NCBI GenBank assembly: GCA_000827325.1
Contig: KN832893.1
Coordinates: 273,576-337,575 of the forward strand
DNA: 64,000 nt
DNA from: Oidiodendron maius Zn
Lineage: Eukaryota > Ascomycota > Leotiomycetes > Myxotrichaceae
Direction of reading: 5' to 3'
Shown in pieces: positions 21,822 through 33,849 of the stretch. Numbering within the stretch: position 1 is the first letter of the stretch; each line of letters begins with the position of its first letter. The notes beneath the pieces are model-generated. The model was not told the origin of the DNA and ran no database searches. It saw nothing but the letters and a program-made list of their open reading frames with translations. A program made the translations under genes and the position numbers.

Positions 21822-23395
21822 TTAAGGCTCATAAGCCGAGATGGCGCGGCTACCACTAAGTACCTCTGCCTCACCATCAGCCTTAACAAGATAGATATCT
21901 TCATGTCTGACTCCGAATCTGCCTTCGAGATAAATTCCGGGCTCATTTGTAAAGGTCATCCCGGAATGAAGTATTGCTTGGTGGTTTCCATTGTTTAGGT
22001 ATGGAGACTCGTGTGCTAAAGTAGTGTCAGGTGCTGTTGTTATCAATCTACACGTCAGGGGATAGGTACCTTTGATGCCAATACCGTGACCTAAACGGTG
22101 AGTAAACTTGCCTTCGTATCCAGCGCGGTCGATCACGTCACGAGCTGCGATGTCAACACTAGCAGCGGTATTACCGGGCTTGAACATCTTCCCCGCTTCG
22201 CTTTGAGCTTCAAGAACAATGCTCCAGACTCTTAACTTTTCAGCGTGTAAACCTTCATCACTCGTCGATCTTCTTGATCCAAAGAAGCTTAGAAGATGGT
22301 CAAAACGATACTTCGGCGGGTTAATGAAGAAGCTACGGCAAATGTCGGATGAATAACCCAGGTAATGTGCGCTGGGAGTTATTAGCTTGATTGTTTATTT
22401 GCGGCAAATACCTACCCAACGTCAATGAGAACCATCGTATCATATTCTAGGACTTTGCCTCCCGTCTCAAAGCCACCATGCGGTAAAGCGGCATTGCTGT
22501 CAAACAGAACGATATTAAAAAACAAGTCGAAACCAATAGACAACAGTGTATTGTCAAGAATTGTTATAACTTCACGTTCGGTCAGACCAGGCTTCAGGCA
22601 AGGTCGCATTGCTCGGATTGCTTCGACAGTACCCGTATTCACGGCCCGAAGGTTCTCAATCTCTGCTGGTGACTTGACCTGGCGAACCATATCAACCTCC
22701 ACGTTTAGTCCCTGCGTTTCGAAACCACTCGCATCAAGTCCTCTCACAATGAAGTCCCGCATCTCTTCATCGACCATGATTTTGATATGATCTTTCTCCG
22801 AGAAGAGATTTGTTTTTAGGGTGTCATAGGGATTAACTTGCTCTTCCCATTCAATGATTCGGAGGTCTTCTGTTGATGGAATCCCTAACATTCTTACTCT
22901 ACCGGCTTCAAAAGCAGGAGAGAGAAATGCTGTCTCTGCCTCAATAATTCCCGCAGTTCGGTTTAAAACAGGCTTCACAACCATTAGGAAAGGCCTTTCT
23001 TCTGGTTCCCATGGCTCCCAATCAGTCTGGGAAATGTTTGCGTAGTATTGGAAACTGTATCCCGGCTCAAGCACGAATGCATCGGCGCCAGACGCATTTA
23101 ATGCTCGCGCAAGTCTGTTTCGACGCTCGATGAACTCGCTAGCGGCGATCGGTTTTGAATTTTCAAGGAAGTATGGATTCTTCTTGAAGTTGGATATAGA
23201 GCACTTCTGTACCCGATCGCGCATGGAGCTTATGCGTAAGATGTCGAGAATGCTCTCTTGGTAGACAAGGAGGCTGAAAAAAGAGATTATGAGCAGAGCA
23301 CTTGTACACAGATATCGCCTCCGGTACTGAGACTTGCCGCCGCCCGTGAGCAGCTTCTCCAGCCCATACACCTTGTCCGCTTTGTCGAATCCCAT
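21822..23395 (-). CDS. Membrane-anchored M24 (prolidase/creatinase-fold) metallopeptidase-like protein, 509 aa
   Basis: Exons 23395-22416 and 22371-21822 are joined across a 44-nt intron; the combined frame is 510 codons with stop. Residues 26-46 form one transmembrane segment (ALLIISFFSLLVYQ core) after a basic Arg cluster, suggesting a type II membrane protein with the enzyme on the lumenal or outer side. The N-terminal creatinase domain (about 85-250) precedes the pita-bread domain. All five metal ligands of the family are present: Asp325, Asp336, His422, Glu470 and Glu484 (in IDVG, SDICRSF, GHGIG, TNEPG and HED). A dinuclear-metal Xaa-Pro peptidase activity is therefore possible. The first Asp lies two residues before the splice junction and the second nine residues after it, which supports the intron. 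Confidence 0.88.
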
Positions 23396-24646
23396 GTCGT
23401 AAAGATGTAAGATGTCGTCTCGTAGATTCTGTTAGAGATCGCCCTTAGTAATTTGCTTAGTAGAGTATTCAATAGAGCGATTGAATTGCGCACATTAGCA
23501 AGCCCACATATACACAATGATGATAATCGAGTTGTAGCTACCAGCGAGCGCTGTACTTACTATATATACTATTTCCTTCTTGAGACTAACCGATTATAGC
23601 GAAAATACCCGAAGGCAAGACTGTCCCAGCGTTGACTGAAGTATTAAGGGCATGAAATTATACCATCTATCATCAGTTTAAAGGGAAACGATCAATGGAA
23701 TGAGAGATCTATTCGGCTTCATCATAAGTCTTTCTACTTCCTCGGTTCAGCCCCAGAGACGGTATGTAAACAGAAATAATGACATCTCCTTATCAAGCGT
23801 GATCTGCATAGCGTGGTTGGTAGCTCGGGTTAGGCAAGGTGGGAGGAAGTCTGTGGTAGGAGCTTCCGGGTGCACTTCGGATAAGCCGAGCGTACGCGAA
23901 TGCGATCGTGTAGGCTGCAAGGACACTTTAGGATGTTTTATCTTCAATGTACAGTATAAGAGGGCATACATATCATGGCTTCGCGGGAGTCTTGTCTGGA
24001 AAATCACGAGCGACAAGTGAAGCAAGTTTCCTTGATGGACGCTATATGTTCCATTATGAGAATTGGTGATTTACAACGAAGTTTATCGCATTTATATACA
24101 AGGGAAGGTCGTTACGATACATGAATGATAACTAGGAAGGGGCCGCGTCCCCGTACCCCTCTAAAGACCCACCGAAAACCCCGCCTTGGCCAGCTCACAG
24201 GAAAATATCACCTCTTTCAGCAAGCGATCCTAGAACCCTACACAATTGAAACGCTAGTTTCGGCCAATTTGACCAAGCTTTATCTCGAAAAAATGATAAG
24301 GAGAACCGGTCCATGGCAGTGGGAGTAGGTCACCCCCTTGATGGCCAATCATATAACTTGTAAAATGGTGCTTTTATGGGGATTTTAAACCCAATTATGC
24401 CTATCTTGACTTTTAGTACAGGCTTATCCCTCGAGCCGGGCGCCTTCCTTCTTTGAGACGTTGAACTTGAGATCTTCCCTATATTTGGATGACCCAATCC
24501 CACTCTCAGCGATATTTCCGAGGGCTTGGTCTCGTGCATCGTGATATAGGGCTTCTCATTGCCGTCTAGGAAGCAGATTATTTTTCTCGACATTTTCGTC
24601 GTTTATAAGCATACTTATATACGTAATATATATTTCACAGTACACT
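23396..24646. other. No recognisable gene
   Basis: Holds the M24 gene promoter and the permease promoter. Mirror-image ORFs at 23700-24025 and a minus-strand frame at 24330-24593 have no identifiable features. Confidence 0.5.
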
Positions 24647-26502
24647 ATGACGCCCGAAAAGGCCAACCAACTCCCTGAGACATCAAAGGAGCCCAGACCA
24701 TCCGCTGAGGAGTTGAAGGGTCATTTTGAATCAGAAGATGCAGTCGTGCTAGCGAGTTTAGGGAGAAAGGATCTTCTACTCGTAGGCTATGCTGTCAGTT
24801 CTTAAGATGTTGACTGACAAGCTCCTAGAGAGACTGGGGATTCTGGCAAATCCTTGGATTTGCCGTGACAAACCTATGTTCATGGGAGTTCGCGACGTCG
24901 TATGTGTGCATCTGGTCGCCTTTCAATTTGCCGTACACTAAATTTGAATCAGCGTGATCGGATCTGCCCTCACCAATGGAGGCCCTGCCGCCATCGTGTA
25001 CGGTTTTATCGCGACATTCTTTGGCATACTGGCCATCAACGCCTCCCTTGCGGAAATGGCTTCTATGTAAGAGCCATCTTAACTGAACAGGATTTCCCGC
25101 TCAATCAATGCATAGGTACCCAGTCGCTGGTGGTCAGTATTTCTGGACTTTTCACTTCGCGCCCCCAAAAGTCCGGATCTTCCTAAGCTACTTTCAAGGT
25201 TCGTGCCATTGCGATACACTGGAGAGTCAAGCAAGCATAGCTCTAATTCTTTTTAGGCTGGTTAACGTCAATTGCATGGCAAGTCGGCTTTGTCAGTACT
25301 ACATTGTTCCTTGCCGAACAGATTGAAGCCCTAATCGTACTGAACCACGAGTCGTATGTCCCAAAAGGGTGGCATACATTCTTACTCATGACAATGTTCT
25401 CATTAATTGGCTTTGTAATTCTTACCTTGGGTAAGAAGATTCTTCCTATGATGCAAGCAGTATCGGGAGTACTACATATATTGTTCTTCGTCATTCTAAC
25501 AGTTGTACTGCTTGCCATGAGCAAGAAGGCGAGTTCTAAGTTTGTGTGGACCCAGCTGGAGAACGCCGGTGGTTGGTCAAGCCAAGGCATCAGCTTCTGC
25601 ATCGGATTATTGCTACCTGCCTTCTCCATCTCAGGAGCCGATGGCTGTGTTCACATGTCAGAGGAAGTCCGGAACGCCGCTTGGAATATTCCTCGGGCTT
25701 TCGTTTGGACTTTAATCATCAATGGCACCATGGCTTTTGCTTTCATGGTTGTTTGCCTCTACTGCATCACAGATATTGATGCCGTCCTTGATACTCCAAC
25801 TGGATTTCCCATCATCGCGATCTTCTACCAAGCTACAGGATCTAACGCCGCCACCACTGTCCTAGATATCATGATGATTATGATTCAGATCCCTTGTTCT
25901 TTTTGCTTGTTGGCTGCTGCTAGTCGACTTGCCTGGTCCTTCTCGCGAGAACATGGATTTCCAGGCTCAAAGTCCCTGGCTAAGGTTACAACCCCGTTCA
26001 AGATAGAATAAATTATGAACGCTAACATTATTGCCAGGTGGACACTAGATTAGGCGTTCCTCTGAATGCCATTTACATGAGCGTCACTTTGTCTATACTA
26101 CTCTCTCTGATCGTTATCGGTAGTTCGGTCGCCCTGGACGCCATCGTATCTCTCTGTACCCTAGCAGCTTTCATGTCCTACACTCTACCTATTGGTTCCT
26201 TCTTATGGTATAGAACAATCAGTGGCCAGAGCATTGCGTATGGTCCATGGAGATTGGGAAATTGGGGCATTCCCATTAACATTTTTGCTTTGTGCTGGTG
26301 CATTTTCTTTGTCGTTATTCTTCCATTCCCCTCTGAGATTCCTGTCACATTGAAGAACATGAACTACGCTGGGCCAATTGCCTTGGCTGTATTTGCCATC
26401 TTGACCGTAGATTGGCTAATTCGAGCAAAGCACAACTATTACGGTCCTAGATTGGAAATTTCATTGGATGGTGTTGACCCGACGCCTGGAGCTACAAACT
26501 AG
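24647..26502 (+). CDS. Amino-acid/GABA-type permease (APC superfamily), 531 aa, six exons
   Basis: Exons 24647-24781, 24829-24899, 24953-25066, 25116-25198, 25257-25984 and 26038-26502, with five introns of 47-58 nt; the coding length is 532 codons with stop. The spliced protein shows the hallmarks of the fungal amino-acid/choline/GABA permease branch. GFWQILGFAVTNLCSWE forms the first membrane helix. LTNGGPAAIVYGFI and INASLAEMASMYPVAGGQYFW follow, then a GW...WQVGF segment, and about 12 hydrophobic segments in total. The N-terminus (residues 1-45) is hydrophilic and cytosolic, with Lys residues that could serve ubiquitin-driven turnover. It probably imports amino acids or GABA across the plasma membrane; the substrate cannot be read from sequence. 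Several exons are very short, so a six-frame view shows only the last two. Confidence 0.93.
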
Positions 26503-27849
26503 TACGATACTAGCATCTATCATTTAATTTAACCATGATTTGTTCGTGTCCGTCGTGAAGTTACTACGAGAGTGATGTGTTCAAGAGACAAGGACCAGCT
26601 TAGAAACATGATCATCGAGATCCAAATGGATCCTGCGCCATCTTAAATTGTTTCGTTGCCGTACGTGAGAGCTCCAATGCTTGAAGTGTTGTAGAGTGGC
26701 GCAGAAGTAAATTTCGGAGGCGTGATAGAGATAGAACCATACGTGACAAGGCTAGCTCCGCAAGATACTCCTAACATAGGGAGGTAGTCATATATTCTAG
26801 TTGTTAGATAAGAGTGTAGGATTATTTGCAAGACCGGCGCATTCCCAACTAAGGGCTTGAAAGACTCGTTTTAGTAAGTTAACAAGGGCACGATTTGTGG
26901 CGGGTGACAAATGGTCTTCATTTATGAAACAGAGGGACGTACGTTGAAGACATCCCATGTCAAGCTGAGATATGATTTAGTCGTATTTGTCTAATTCCCA
27001 TAGTCGAGCTTTTCACCCATAAGTTCCTTCACCCTTAGCTGTTATTGGCGATGAAAGATTGCCTTTACAAGAACCCATAGTGCATCACGGAAATGGTGAC
27101 CTGTTTCAGCTTGCGCGCCCTGAGTTCAACGCAACTGTTATTTAGCCTATGCCCATTCCCGGAGCAGGGAGAGATGTGTCGTCACTCTTCGTTAGCCTGT
27201 TGGAACTGTTTAGAATGGATGACGATGTCGTCTTCTGGCTCATAGGTTCGCCGCTGTTAAAGGCCTACTATACTACATGGGATGGACTCAACGGTATATT
27301 GACAACATTTTATTGATTCTATATCTTATGGTCAAGCAAGCTTTTATATTCTTATTAATTTGTACTACTAACGTCTGTCCCTATGTGCCGAAACGCACCC
27401 CGTAATGAAACAAAACGTAGGTACTTCAAGTTCAAGCGACTCAAAATCTATAAACTCGTTAAAATTTCTATTCATTTTCATTTTAGTGCATTATATGCCT
27501 CCCCCGAACACTCCTAACCCACTAGTTCCGAAAAATATTATCGTGTTGTCACCGCCCCCTTGAATTTACGGAGAGCCTCCTTTTACCCTATAATAGGACC
27601 CCTCAACTTGTAACACCACCATTAAATTTTTTTCACTATTTAAACATATGAAACGATTAAATATAGACATACAGGTTCTATAATAACCCGAAAATGCTAT
27701 TGCCACTTTTGTGGCGGCCAAGGTGTGCCCTGTCATACGACGTCGCCATATAGGCTGATACCTCCTCCAATCAAGCGAGCAAGGACCCTAATTAGCTGCG
27801 TCGTGGTTACGGTAATCTCGGTAAAAATAATTATATTAATAATGTAATA
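26503..27849. other. No recognisable gene; AT-rich
   Basis: Contains a possible decayed coding patch at about 27040-27300 that keeps an open look but could not be assigned, then strongly AT-rich DNA up to the MITE. Confidence 0.45.
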
Positions 27850-28232
27850 CAGTAAAAGGCGAAGTGAGTGTCGCTAAATTTTTATTTAACTATTTTAAGA
27901 GGGAGCCATTTCTTGAGCTGTACACCCTCGCCTGATTGTACCCCAAGGTACCGCTGACTCCAGCCAATTCTTACCCATCCAAATTATAGGGTGCATGGTC
28001 GCGTCCATTCTCACTTATATTCTAGCTCAGCGGTACAGTATCCATCACTCCTCACCCCTCCCATCTTTTTCTACATGCGGCGCTATGACCGTGGCTAATA
28101 CCAGCTGACTCTGGCGGAGTGGCTTACTTGAAATACAAATAGCCAAGCGTGCACAGCCACAACCCTCAGGAAATGGCTCACCCTTAAAAAACTTAACTAA
28201 AAATTTAGCGACACTCGATTCGCCTTTTACTG
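27850..28232. mobile_element. Fold-back MITE, copy 1 (about 383 bp)
   Basis: The terminal inverted repeats begin CAGTAAAAGGCGA and end TCGCCTTTTACTG and extend over about 65 bp, including GTGTCGCTAAATTTTTA near the left end and its complement near the right. It encodes nothing. The family is shared with the copy at 30805-31176, including internal words such as CTCTGGCGG and GCGTGCACAGCCAC. A TA lies on the left flank but not on the right, so the duplication is not intact. Confidence 0.8.
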
Positions 28233-28599
28233 GCATAGCATAATGCGGGAGTTATATAGTACAGCGTCTCTTTAGCTAGTGAACTAACTAACTAGGCTCC
28301 TAGTTTGCATCCAGCCCGGGTTGAATGGAATAAGGCAAAGTAACATCCGGTTGATTACAAGAGGTTCTAGCCAAAGAAGAAAGCCTGTTTTCTAGGCCTG
28401 AAGAAAATGTAATATCTACTACGCCTTGAGCACAGGTCACACAGGTCATAATATGGCCTATGCTCTATAGGACTTAAGGGATTGGCTCCTGTGCTTGTAC
28501 ATGAGCTCCATTTCCGGATCTCAACAGTTATAGCATAAAACTTCCTATGTCTAAGGGTTCCTTAATTTGATGGCCATTTCCTTATTCGTGTCTATCGGA

Positions 28600-30521
28600 T
28601 CAATGAATAAAAACTCCATGTAGTTCTTCCGCATTGAAAGCTTCGCCATCCATCACTCCATGCATGTAACATGCCCCAACAAGCCTAAAATACCCCGGAC
28701 GAGCCAAACTCTCCCGAAGTACTAGCGGTAGTTCACACCCCGAAACAACCCACACTTGGTCCTTAGACTTCGTGGCTTGAGGAACGAGGCCAACATAACC
28801 GCGTTGAGTGCAGGCAGGAAGCAGCTCATATCTGCAACTAACGATCCTGGTCCACTCCCGAAATTCTTTCATCATGTCGAAATCATCAACAAAGCCAATA
28901 TTGAACTTCTTAGCTACCAGCTGAATGAGGTCCTCCCATCTTTCCAAACCAGGTTCTCCGTTCGCATGCTTGAGTAGATATATGTGAAAGCCATAGAATC
29001 CGATGGCCATTCTGTTGTCCGCCCTTAGTGATTTCATGCTTCTGTCCGCTATAATGGTCCTCCAGCAGACATCAAGGGGATGCTCATTTGTCGGGTAGTT
29101 CTCACTGTTGTTCGAAAACGTAGCTAAACAGTTGGTAACGAACTGGAGAATGTCTTCTGATGGCAGGTTGTACCAGTCCGACTTGTTACTCTTCGTTGTC
29201 ACGTTAATAACATTATCGACCCTGATGCCGTACACAACTACGGCGTCCATTTCGCGGGGAACACTAGTGACAATAAATTTAGAGTCTCCAGAGGCAGAGT
29301 AGGGTCGTTTGGTGCCAAGGACCTTTCCTCTGCTACCTAGACGCCGATAGTCAGGAATCCATGATGGAAAACTGCTCTCGCTATCCCGTAGACCACCTTG
29401 CATGAGAATTTCCATTCCTTCTTCCAGGAACAAAAGTTCTTTACTGACTCGTCGGACTATAGTGTCCCATGATGATGAGTAATCAGGTCGTAGCCGGGGG
29501 TTACCTGAATGTTTTCCAAGGCCGAGGAAGGCATAGAAGAGATCCTGGGGCAAGGAAGACTCTGAAGACCCAAACTCGACAAGACACGAGAAGAGGCCAA
29601 GAGACACATCTGGGGTTTGTTCTCGACGTTTTCGCTCATTTCCCAGTGCGTTTAGAGCATGAATGCCCGGCATGGAGGCGCTGGTCATAAAAGGTACCGG
29701 ATACTCCCCGTACCGAAAACATGCGGCCCACATATCCCTCCAGTTACACGCTGTTCGACCCCAAAACATCCAAACATCGCGCCCGAGGATAAACTCCTGC
29801 TTCGTCCAAGCTCGATGAAACCAAGGCGACTGAATAACTTTACCACCAAGCTCCATATCTCGTCCTCATCTGAGATGATTTCTAACGGTTGGTCTTCACT
29901 CGTATCCGTGATGCCAACATAAGCCATGCTCTCTGCACGACTAAGACGACTTTCAGACAGAATACCATGTGATATCCTTGATTTTTGGTAATAACGTAGA
30001 TACTTAAAAGCTAAAGATGCTTCCTCTGCCGCCGGCCCAAGATAAACTAGCACTCGGCGACAAAAGCGATAGATGTCTGCCATCATAGTCACCTGATACT
30101 CCTTTTCAGCTATGTCTTCTTGATTGATGCAAATCTCGTCTGCCCAGAGACATCGAGGGCGATCCACTAGTCTCAGATCCCGTAGGACAGAGTGCAGATT
30201 CTCGGTGATGGATACAACCCCATCTGGCGTAAGAAGAGAGCATGGCTTGTCATTAGAGCCCCAGACATACGATATTGTTTCGTACCAGACGGCGGGATCT
30301 TCCTCGGAGGTGGTTGGATATGCCAAGGTATAGTCGTAGAACTCATCTAGCTCGACAGTTATAATGACTCCGAAAAGTTCCTCATCCTCTGATCCCTTGA
30401 CCAGCCATAAAAGTCGTATCTGCCTCTCATGTACTGGACTATAGGTGTATTTCACACTGAAGCTGTCGAGTACGATCGCGCCTCCTGATATGGACACTCC
30501 TGAGGCCGACATATTTCCCAT
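28600..30521 (-). pseudogene. HET-domain protein gene broken by a one-base frameshift
   Basis: The start ATG is at 30521. The upstream part (to about 29825) carries a clear HET domain: YETISYVWG, then ITENLHSVLRDLR, then LWADEICINQED, then MADIYRFCRRVLVYLG. The downstream part (from about 29825 to 28600) continues the family pattern in another frame: PWFHRAWTKQEFIL, then QDLFYAFLGL, then a long C-terminal region ending at a normal stop. The switch falls in the conserved F-S-R-P-W-F motif and is explained by one missing base near 29825; no GT-AG intron bridges it. HET proteins trigger heterokaryon incompatibility and cell death in filamentous fungi. Apart from this lesion, about 640 codons remain open, so inactivation is recent, or the lesion is a sequencing error. 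Confidence 0.87.
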
Positions 30522-30804
30522 AGAACCGTACACGATCACTCAAACTACGCACAACGAACAGAAAAGTCACGTGCAGGTTCAACACATACGGACACGTACC
30601 TATTGTTGGGAATATCGGCCGCACAGTGGCAATAGGCCTGGAGTTTGCATAGAAGTGTAATTAGTTAGGTTATTACATGCAACGTCAGCGAGAAAAGAGG
30701 GGTTTAGTACCCGCCACCTTTTTGTACTACATAGATGCCTACATACCTAGGGAGCTAAGTAGTTAACGCATGGGTATAATACTACTAACTATAACTTATT
30801 AGTA

Positions 30805-31176
30805 TCGTAAAAGGCGAATTGAGCGTTGCTAAATTTTTAGTTAACAATTTTAAGCGGGAGCCATTTCTTAAGGGTTATAGCTGTGCATGCTCAGCTGGTT
30901 GTGCTATAAGGTACCCGCCGCTACTGCCCGCGGCCCTATTCCTTCCTCCCTCCGTTTCTTTCCCACCCTCAGAGTCAGCCGGTTCATGTTAGCAGCTCAC
31001 TCTGGCGGGGTGGGGAAAAGAGGAGGGAGGAGGAAAGGAACAGGACCACGGGCAGTAGCAGGCGGGTACCTTGGAGGTACAACCACCTGAGCGTGCACAG
31101 CCACGACCATCAAGAAATGGCTCCCGCTTAAAACAATTAACTAAAAATTTAGCGACACTCAATCCGCCTTTTACTA
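30805..31176. mobile_element. Fold-back MITE, copy 2 (about 372 bp)
   Basis: Nearly the entire element is one giant inverted repeat. The left half contains GTAAAAGGCG, TAAATTTTTAGTTAA, GGTACCCGCC and CTACTGCCCG; the right half has their complements in reverse order, ending CGCCTTTTAC. The only unpaired centre is around 30972-31008. TA dinucleotides flank TCGT and ACTA ends, compatible with the TA duplication of Tc1/mariner-type elements. It sits just upstream of the HET gene start (30521). Confidence 0.82.
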
Positions 31177-32519
31177 TACCTGTAGCTGCTAATTTGTAAA
31201 TGCAAATCGTGTGGCTGGATTAGGGCGAATCTTGCCGGAAATTTCCGTTCCCGACATCCTCCGACCGGCAAAATGTGGCAGCCAGCCCACTTTCAGCTTC
31301 GTATTGCCCACTGTTGGCTTTGCACTGCTGGCTTTTGCACAGCTGGCTTTTCATTTCCAGCTTTTCACTTCTGGCTTTCCCCTCAAACTGTTTGTGCTCT
31401 GCTTGAAACGACGAACGGCTTCGATTCCTACCCTAGCCTCCAAGGGGAATCCGCTCTCTGCAAGATTGCTTACGAATTCAAAGATGACCTCAATGATGAC
31501 GGTGTCCGTAATGGCTGCCAGAGTATCGAAAGGAGCGGGGTATCAGCACACCAGACTGCGATGACCTAGCCAAGAAGATAGTACGTCAAAGCGCAGCATA
31601 TTGTCAGGGGCTGCAATGGATTTCTGCGGTCGACAATGAACCTCTATATTAACAAGGTTCTCTTTGCATTTCCTTGCGTGTATTCATTCCAATCCGTGGC
31701 TCTTCTCTCTCTTATTGCATGCGATATTCTTCTTTGAACTGAACAGCCCTGGTTATCCTTGGGACACACGTGACATCGTCGCGACTAGCTTTAAGATGGC
31801 TGTTGGACTGACTAGTATTGTCGCTGACCATGCTACTTAGCCCTTAAAGAGTTATAGAAACTTGATTGCATAAGTGATGAGTTTGTCAACCACCAACTCG
31901 ATTCATGTGCGCCTGGTAAACCCAGTCGGCTATACTTGCTGTTCGAAGAAAAGAATCAATTCAATCTCTCTCCATTCCAAATGAGTAATATCTCCAAGAG
32001 AAGACCATACAGAAGTTAATCGTATTTCAGCCTCGCTGACATGTGGACTTTCTTTGGCATAGTAATGAGCCTCGCCGGGGATTCTACGGTAGCACCAGTG
32101 ACCAAGCGTGGAAGGATATATCGGACTTAGGGATAGAACTGCAGCGATCCAGGAGAATGTTACAACCAATTTACCCAGAAGGGAAAGATTTCCGACATTG
32201 GCGCAATTGCGAAACTTACCTCTCCGTTTCACAAACCATAAAAGGTACGCGGCGCTAGTATTTTTTCTATTGAAGGTAAAGTCCCAAGTTTTAAGCGCCA
32301 GCCTCAAATCCCGAAACCGAAGACAACCAATGAAAATAGCCATAAAATTCACATCCATCCAGACATCGCACGGCCGCGGGCTATAGGCGCTTATAGAAAT
32401 CGATCCTGAAACCGCTAGTCTGCAAATCATCAGTTTGTTTCATAAGGCTGTTAGTATATAAAGATTGTTATGTCGAGATTATAATCAGATTGTACATGAT
32501 ATAGTAATTATATTTGAAC
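31177..32519. other. No recognisable gene
   Basis: Overlapping frames at 31211-31569 include a hydrophilic stretch (CKIAYEFKDDLNDDGVRNG) that looks coding but was not recognised. A 166-codon minus-strand frame at 31930-32430 has no motif and mirrors plus-strand frames. Confidence 0.45.
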
Positions 32520-33566
32520 ATGCAAGAACATATTCTAGAAGAGCCTCAGCACGGCAATCCGATTTTCGTACGGAACTTTCCGAAAGTGTACCTTCAAGAT
32601 GTGCCAGGGCTACTACAAGCAGCAAAGAATTTAAGCCAAGACTCAGATCTTCGGGTATTTCATCGTTTTGATAAGCTACGCGTCTTCTATATCCTTCGTC
32701 TTCAGCGCCATTTGGCAAAGATGACGAAAGAATTGGAAAATTTAGTGCCTTTGATCCAAAATATTGGCCCGGGGTCTGATACAGATCCATTGGAAAAAAG
32801 ATCGAACGAACTTATTTATGACATAGAGAGCACCATAAGGGACTATGGTACGTAAGAGTAACCGAGACGAGAAGACAACTGACCGTTCCTAGATAATGCA
32901 CTATGGGCCCAGGAAAGGATTGAAAGGCTTCGCACGCCAGAGAGTGAATTTGTAGCTTCGTTCAAGAAGAAATTCGCAACTGCAAATGCCCCAATCAGTG
33001 ATCTTGATGCAGACGCTCAGTTTAATCTCAACAAACTAGTCGCGACACCCACAGAGGCAAAATCCTGGATCCATAGATATATTGACAGAAACCCATTTCT
33101 TGCTAGACGCTTTATTGATGTATGTCTCTAATACAGGCACTTCCATACCCCAGCAGTACTGTTTTCTCTGCCTTTTCTCTGATTATTGTATTTGATCTAA
33201 GAGCGAAACTAGAAATCTGAGAGAAAGGCAGGACGGGAAAACATGGTAATCTATTCCGAGCAAAAAATTCGGCAATTGGATCAAGTTGTCATGAACATTA
33301 GCTTCTGCCTGCTTCTTCTCTGCCCTGTTACAGTACTATCGCTGGTAAATAATAAAGTAGCCAAACTATCAATAATAGTCGGATTCTTACTCCTCAGTGC
33401 TATTCTCATGGCCTTGGGAACTGGCTCAAACAACTCTACTCTAGCGGTCTTAGCGGCGTACGTTACTCCTGATGCTACTCCTCGTCTTATTAATGCTCAT
33501 TAACGTGAATACAGATACTCCGCTTATCTTGTATTCTTTCTCGGCGTGGGAACGAATCCATCTTAA
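32520..33566 (+). CDS. DUF6594-type membrane protein, 283 aa, four exons
   Basis: Exons 32520-32847, 32893-33119, 33213-33457 and 33515-33566; introns of 45, 93 and 57 nt, all in frame. The start is the ATG at 32520 (an upstream in-frame TTG is not used). The order matches DUF6594 proteins of ascomycetes: an N-terminal helical part with FDKLRVFYILRLQRHLAKM, a middle YDNALWAQERI followed by a charged region, then an amphipathic segment and two C-terminal membrane helices (ISFCLLLLCPVTVLSL and LLLSAILMALG) ending AAYSAYLVFFLG. Only the splice into the tiny last exon produces this membrane end. Function of the family is unknown; members often lie in accessory regions, as here beside a HET gene. 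Confidence 0.8.
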
Positions 33567-33828
33567 GCTCTTATTATACTCAAGTCTTAGAGTGGGAACA
33601 AAAAGGTCTAAGCGATTTGCTGTTTTACCTCAATCAAGTTGTGACCGGAGTCGCTTATTTATATTTAAATTATGTGTAATAAGATTCAATAGGTTTTTCA
33701 CAGCACGCTGCGTACTATACAAATAAAATATATTTCCTAGCAGTATAAGTTAATAAGCGCATAAGGGCTTGTTTGAGCATAGGATATAGAATCAATAAAG
33801 CGTCGACAAATTGCGTTGATCAGTTGCA

Positions 33829-33849
33829 GCACGTGATATCATCACGTGC
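33829..33849. repeat. Palindrome with two CACGTG boxes
   Basis: Nine-base arms GCACGTGAT/ATCACGTGC surround a 3-base centre, placing two CACGTG E-boxes 12 bp apart. It lies between the converging 3' ends of the DUF6594 and serine-hydrolase genes, not at an obvious promoter. Confidence 0.7.

Noticed and set aside
27040-27300. Decayed gene on the plus strand
   Set aside because: The translation keeps a coding look over about 80 codons with one stop, but nothing in it could be tied to a family.
31211-31569. Two overlapping plus-strand ORFs
   Set aside because: One shows a hydrophilic segment that might be coding, but there is no recognisable domain and the frames conflict with each other.
31930-32430. 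166-codon minus-strand ORF
   Set aside because: No motif, overlaps plus-strand frames of similar quality, and no sign of a promoter or splice sites.
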